NCBI GenBank assembly: GCA_965227905.1 | Contig: OZ245780.1 | Location: 5,952,001-6,016,000 of the forward strand | DNA: 64,000 nt | Direction of reading: 5' to 3' | Source of the DNA: CBDDHT01 sp965227905 | GTDB taxonomy: Bacteria; Pseudomonadota; Alphaproteobacteria; Rhizobiales; Methyloligellaceae | Shown here: positions 61,361 through 64,000 of the stretch, piece after piece | Position numbering within the stretch: position 1 is the first letter of the stretch | How the letters are laid out: every line of letters begins with the position of its first letter | Translations under genes and position numbers: made by a program | The notes under the pieces: generated by a model | Seen by the model: the letters and a program-made list of their open reading frames with translations, nothing else | Database searches by the model: none | What the model was told of the DNA's origin: nothing

Positions 61361-62617
61361 GTGACGTTTTGTAGTAAAATGACAGCGTATTTCCGACGAT
61401 TCCTGGTCAATCGGTCCGGTGCCACCGCCATAATTTTCGCCATGACGCTCGTACCCGTCATCGCAGTTGTCGCTGGCGGTCTCGATTTCAGCCGATCCCT
61501 GAACGTCAAAGCCAAAATGCAATCTGCACTCGACTCGGCGCTTCTAGCTGCGGCGACAATGCCTGGAGCAACGAACGACCAGCGCTTGGCCCATGCAAAC
61601 AAGGTTTTTGACGCCAACATGAACAATGGCGACAACGCCGGTAGCGCAAGCGCTCAAATTGCAATCTCCAATCAAGGTACCATCACCGGCACTGCAAATG
61701 CATCCGTACCGACGACGCTTCTCGGCATTATCGGAATGGACGCGGTCGACATCGATGCCAAATCCGAAGTCCGACTGGCGAGTGGCATCGAGGCGGAGAT
61801 CGTATTTGTGCTGGACTATTCCGGTTCGATGGATAGTCGGGGCAAATATCAAGCCGCCCGCAAAGCTGCGACCGACCTGATCGACTTGCTGTCCAACGAA
61901 GGGCAGAACAAAAAGGTCAGATTCGGCCTCGTGCCGTTCTCCAAGCACGTTTACGCGACAATGCCGTCGGACCATATCGTCAATGAAGCGCCTGGCGGGA
62001 CATGGACAAACTGTACGATGGACCGCAAATGGCCATTTAATACACAGGACAACACTCCCCTCTCTTCCAACGACGATACCAAGTGGGGCATGACGAGCCG
62101 GCGCGGAAATCCGTATGGCGAGTGCAACAGTTACGCCAGAAGGAATCTTGTTGTTGCTCCGCTCACGAATAATCACGCAGCGATCAAATCGCAGCTCCGC
62201 GCAATGAGGCCGCTCGGATGGACACATATCTCGCTCGGATTATCGTTCGGGTGGCACCTTATCTCACCAAACCCGCCATTTTCTCAAGCGGTCGCTTATG
62301 ACAAGGAAGACCACCTCAAGGCCATCGTGCTGCTCACAGACGGCAGGCAAACCAGCAATGCCTGGGGCAGACGCGAATCGTCTTCGGTCCGCAATGGGGA
62401 GCGAAACCTGGAGGATCTGTGTGAGGGCATCAAAGACAAAGATGTTCTTCTGGTGACTGTCGCCTTTGATCTACGTGACAATGCTACGAAAAGGCGACTC
62501 CGCAAGTGTGCAACGTCCAAGGCATATGCATTCGATGCCGATACCAATGCCGAGCTTTCGGTTGCGTTCGGTCAGATTGCACAGCAGTTTGTCAAACACA
62601 CCTATCTGAGCCGATAG
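61361..62617 (+). CDS. TadG-like pilus/secretion protein with VWA domain
   Basis: 418 residues. An N-terminal Flp/Tad-type anchor is followed by a pseudopilin-like stalk: RSGATAIIFAMTLVPVIAVVAGGLDFSRSLNVKAKMQSALDSALLAAA (TadE/G signature). A VWA domain follows at about 150, EIVFVLDYSGSMDSRGKYQAA as MIDAS with VLLTDGRQTSN. The last part is a short C-terminal helix. GTG 61361 is preferred because GGAGG sits 8 nt upstream; ATG 61346 and GTG 61295 are in frame. No other tad genes are in the window. Confidence 0.82.
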   Translation: MTFCSKMTAYFRRFLVNRSGATAIIFAMTLVPVIAVVAGGLDFSRSLNVKAKMQSALDSALLAAATMPGATNDQRLAHANKVFDANMNNGDNAGSASAQIAISNQGTITGTANASVPTTLLGIIGMDAVDIDAKSEVRLASGIEAEIVFVLDYSGSMDSRGKYQAARKAATDLIDLLSNEGQNKKVRFGLVPFSKHVYATMPSDHIVNEAPGGTWTNCTMDRKWPFNTQDNTPLSSNDDTKWGMTSRRGNPYGECNSYARRNLVVAPLTNNHAAIKSQLRAMRPLGWTHISLGLSFGWHLISPNPPFSQAVAYDKEDHLKAIVLLTDGRQTSNAWGRRESSSVRNGERNLEDLCEGIKDKDVLLVTVAFDLRDNATKRRLRKCATSKAYAFDADTNAELSVAFGQIAQQFVKHTYLSR

Positions 62618-62635
62618 AGTTAAGCGCGATGTGAT

Positions 62636-62666
62636 AAAGGGTGCAGCGTCCTACTGGACGCAGCCC
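62636..62666. terminator. Imperfect hairpin between convergent TadG-like and prfC genes
   Basis: An imperfect stem (AAGGGTGCAGCGTCC / GGACGCAGCCCTT, loop TACT) lies in the 49-bp gap, with only short T-tracts. It could serve both genes weakly. Confidence 0.35.
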
Positions 62667-64000
62667 TTAATCAAGCTCACGGGTCTTGAGAAACTCGACG
62701 CCGGGGTTGTTTTCGGCTGTATAATTGAGCTCCCAAGCACTCTTGGCGAGAAACACAGGCTGTCCATCCCGATCGTGAACGATGGCATTGGTATTTGCCG
62801 CCAAAAAATCCTTGAGTGTTTTGTCATCTGTGGTTTTCAACCAACGTGCCCTGTCATAGGGCGAAGGCTCAAATCCGATTTCGACCCTGTATTCCTGCTT
62901 TGCGCGATCAGTAAGGACATCTAACTGCAGAATACCGACAACGCCGACAATCCACTGAGAGCCGACAGATGGCTTGAAGACCTGGATCAGGCCTTCTTCC
63001 GCCAAATCTTCAAGAGCGCTTCTCAATTGTTTGATGCGTGTCGTGTCGCCAAGCCGGACCCGGCGCAGGATTTCAGGCGCGAAAACCGGGATGCCGGTGA
63101 ACCGCAGCTCTTCACCTTCTGTGAAGGTATCGCCGACGCGAACTGTTCCATGGTTGGGAATGCCGATGATATCGCCGGGCGCAGCGTCTTCGACGATCTC
63201 ACGATCCTGTGCCAGGAACATTATCGGACTGTGAACCATGATGTTCTTGCCTGTCCGAACCTGCAGCAGCTTCATTCCACGTCGGAAGCGCCCGGAGCAC
63301 AACCGCATGAATGCAATCCGGTCGCGATGGTTCTTGTCCATATTGGCCTGAACTTTGAAGACGAACCCCGTCACATTGTCTTCATCGCGGCCAACGGGAC
63401 GTGGCTCTGCGTCGCTCGTACCGGGGCCCAAGGCTTCCGCAACGATGAGATCGATTAACGGCTCGACACCGTAATCGCGCAAAGCACTCCCAAAGATGAC
63501 GGGCGTCAGATGTCCTTCCTGGTACGACTTGGCGTCGAATTCCGCATAGGCTCCCTGTGCGAGTTCGGCATTCTCAAGGGCAGGAACCAAAATGCCTTCA
63601 GGCACATGATCTGAGAGAATCGGGTCTTCCAATCCTTCGGTCTGGATCAGCTTTCCTCCGGCTGAGCCACCTTCACCGTCTGCCAGATACGTGTCGGTTC
63701 GCAAATCATAGCAGCCATGAAACTGCCCACCCATGCCGATCGGCCAAACGATCGGGGCAACGTCAAGCGCGAGCATTTCCTGGATTTCATCAAGGAGTTC
63801 GAATGGATCGCGCCCTTCCCGATCGACCTTGTTGATGAAAGTCACGATCGGGATATCGCGCAGACGACAGACTTCGAAGAGTTTGCGGGTCTGTGCCTCG
63901 ATACCTTTGGCGGCATCGATCACCATAATCGCCGAATCGACCGCTGTGAGCGTCCGATAGGTGTCTTCCGAAAAATCCTCATGCCCTGGTGTATCCAGCA
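62667..64000 (-). CDS. prfC: Peptide chain release factor 3, 5' end beyond window
   Basis: About 444 C-terminal residues of a roughly 525-residue GTPase that recycles RF1/RF2. The G3 motif DTPGHEDFSEDTYRTLTAVD appears at the window edge. The G4 NKVD and RF3-specific domains follow (GRFRRGMKLLQVRTGKNIMV, APGDIIGIPNHGTVRVGDTFTEGE, VGVVGILQLDVLTDRAKQEY). The G1 P-loop and about 80 residues lie beyond base 64000. It ends convergent with the TadG-like gene. Confidence 0.93.
   Translation of the reverse strand, partial: LDTPGHEDFSEDTYRTLTAVDSAIMVIDAAKGIEAQTRKLFEVCRLRDIPIVTFINKVDREGRDPFELLDEIQEMLALDVAPIVWPIGMGGQFHGCYDLRTDTYLADGEGGSAGGKLIQTEGLEDPILSDHVPEGILVPALENAELAQGAYAEFDAKSYQEGHLTPVIFGSALRDYGVEPLIDLIVAEALGPGTSDAEPRPVGRDEDNVTGFVFKVQANMDKNHRDRIAFMRLCSGRFRRGMKLLQVRTGKNIMVHSPIMFLAQDREIVEDAAPGDIIGIPNHGTVRVGDTFTEGEELRFTGIPVFAPEILRRVRLGDTTRIKQLRSALEDLAEEGLIQVFKPSVGSQWIVGVVGILQLDVLTDRAKQEYRVEIGFEPSPYDRARWLKTTDDKTLKDFLAANTNAIVHDRDGQPVFLAKSAWELNYTAENNPGVEFLKTRELD

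Overview
The window reads as chromosomal DNA of an alphaproteobacterium, most likely of the order Hyphomicrobiales. The grounds are the Rhizobiales-style beta-barrel porin, alphaproteobacterial glcDEF and molybdenum-hydroxylase gene orders, an ECF sigma/VWA pair and moderately high G+C throughout. Genus cannot be fixed by eye. I see no insertion sequence, phage, CRISPR array or rRNA. The only tRNA seen is the selenocysteine tRNA. The sequence is gene-dense, on both strands.

Bases 1-22 kb look like a catabolic district. On the minus strand a TRAP transporter (dctM-dctQ-dctP) runs into a Rieske oxygenase and its VanB-like reductase (cut by the left edge). An inverted repeat lies just upstream of dctM. 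A flavin-dependent (LLM) monooxygenase and a small exported protein follow on the plus strand. Then come a three-subunit molybdenum hydroxylase with a MoaD-like protein, and a biotin-dependent carboxylase cluster (BCCP, biotin carboxylase, two HMGL-type carboxyltransferases). One carboxyltransferase has lost its catalytic residues, and a plus-strand BCCP-like protein has lost its biotinylation loop. An ADP-forming acyl-CoA synthetase diverges from the carboxylase operon. Substrates are unknown.

Bases 19.9-27.1 kb form a complete selenocysteine cassette: selA, selB, tRNA-Sec(UCA), and selD fused to an NDH-2-like flavoprotein. A GrdB-like selenoprotein with an in-frame UGA (UPRC motif) is transcribed divergently. 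A second selenoprotein lies 24 kb away: a glutathione S-transferase whose N-terminal active-site Cys is encoded by UGA (50853-50855). Both UGAs are followed, after exactly 11 nt, by the same 10-mer GCGCGCCGTG at the start of a hairpin, which I read as the local SECIS element.

Bases 27-48 kb hold a HAD dehalogenase-like protein, a second LLM oxidoreductase, a porin, a beta-class GST, an OmpA-domain protein with ten near-identical 32-residue helical repeats, an ECF sigma factor overlapping a membrane VWA protein, the tetronate genes otnC-otnK with an isocitrate/isopropylmalate-type dehydrogenase, nitronate monooxygenase, a Tat-exported nitroreductase-like lipoprotein, a cupin, a fatty-acid desaturase, a DEAD-box helicase and enolase.

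Bases 48.6-56.2 kb are a C2/C3/C4 hydroxy-acid block: otnI, glycerate 2-kinase, the Sec-GST, a 41-residue membrane microprotein and glycolate oxidase glcDEF. With otnC/otnK this would convert C4 acids (tetronates) to DHAP and CO2, and glycolate and glycerate to glyoxylate and 2-phosphoglycerate; enolase then leads to PEP. The last 8 kb contain a secreted LprI/beta-gamma-crystallin-like protein, envelope proteins of unknown role, a very acidic protein, a D-2-hydroxyacid dehydrogenase, a TadG-like VWA protein and the 3' part of prfC, cut by the right edge.
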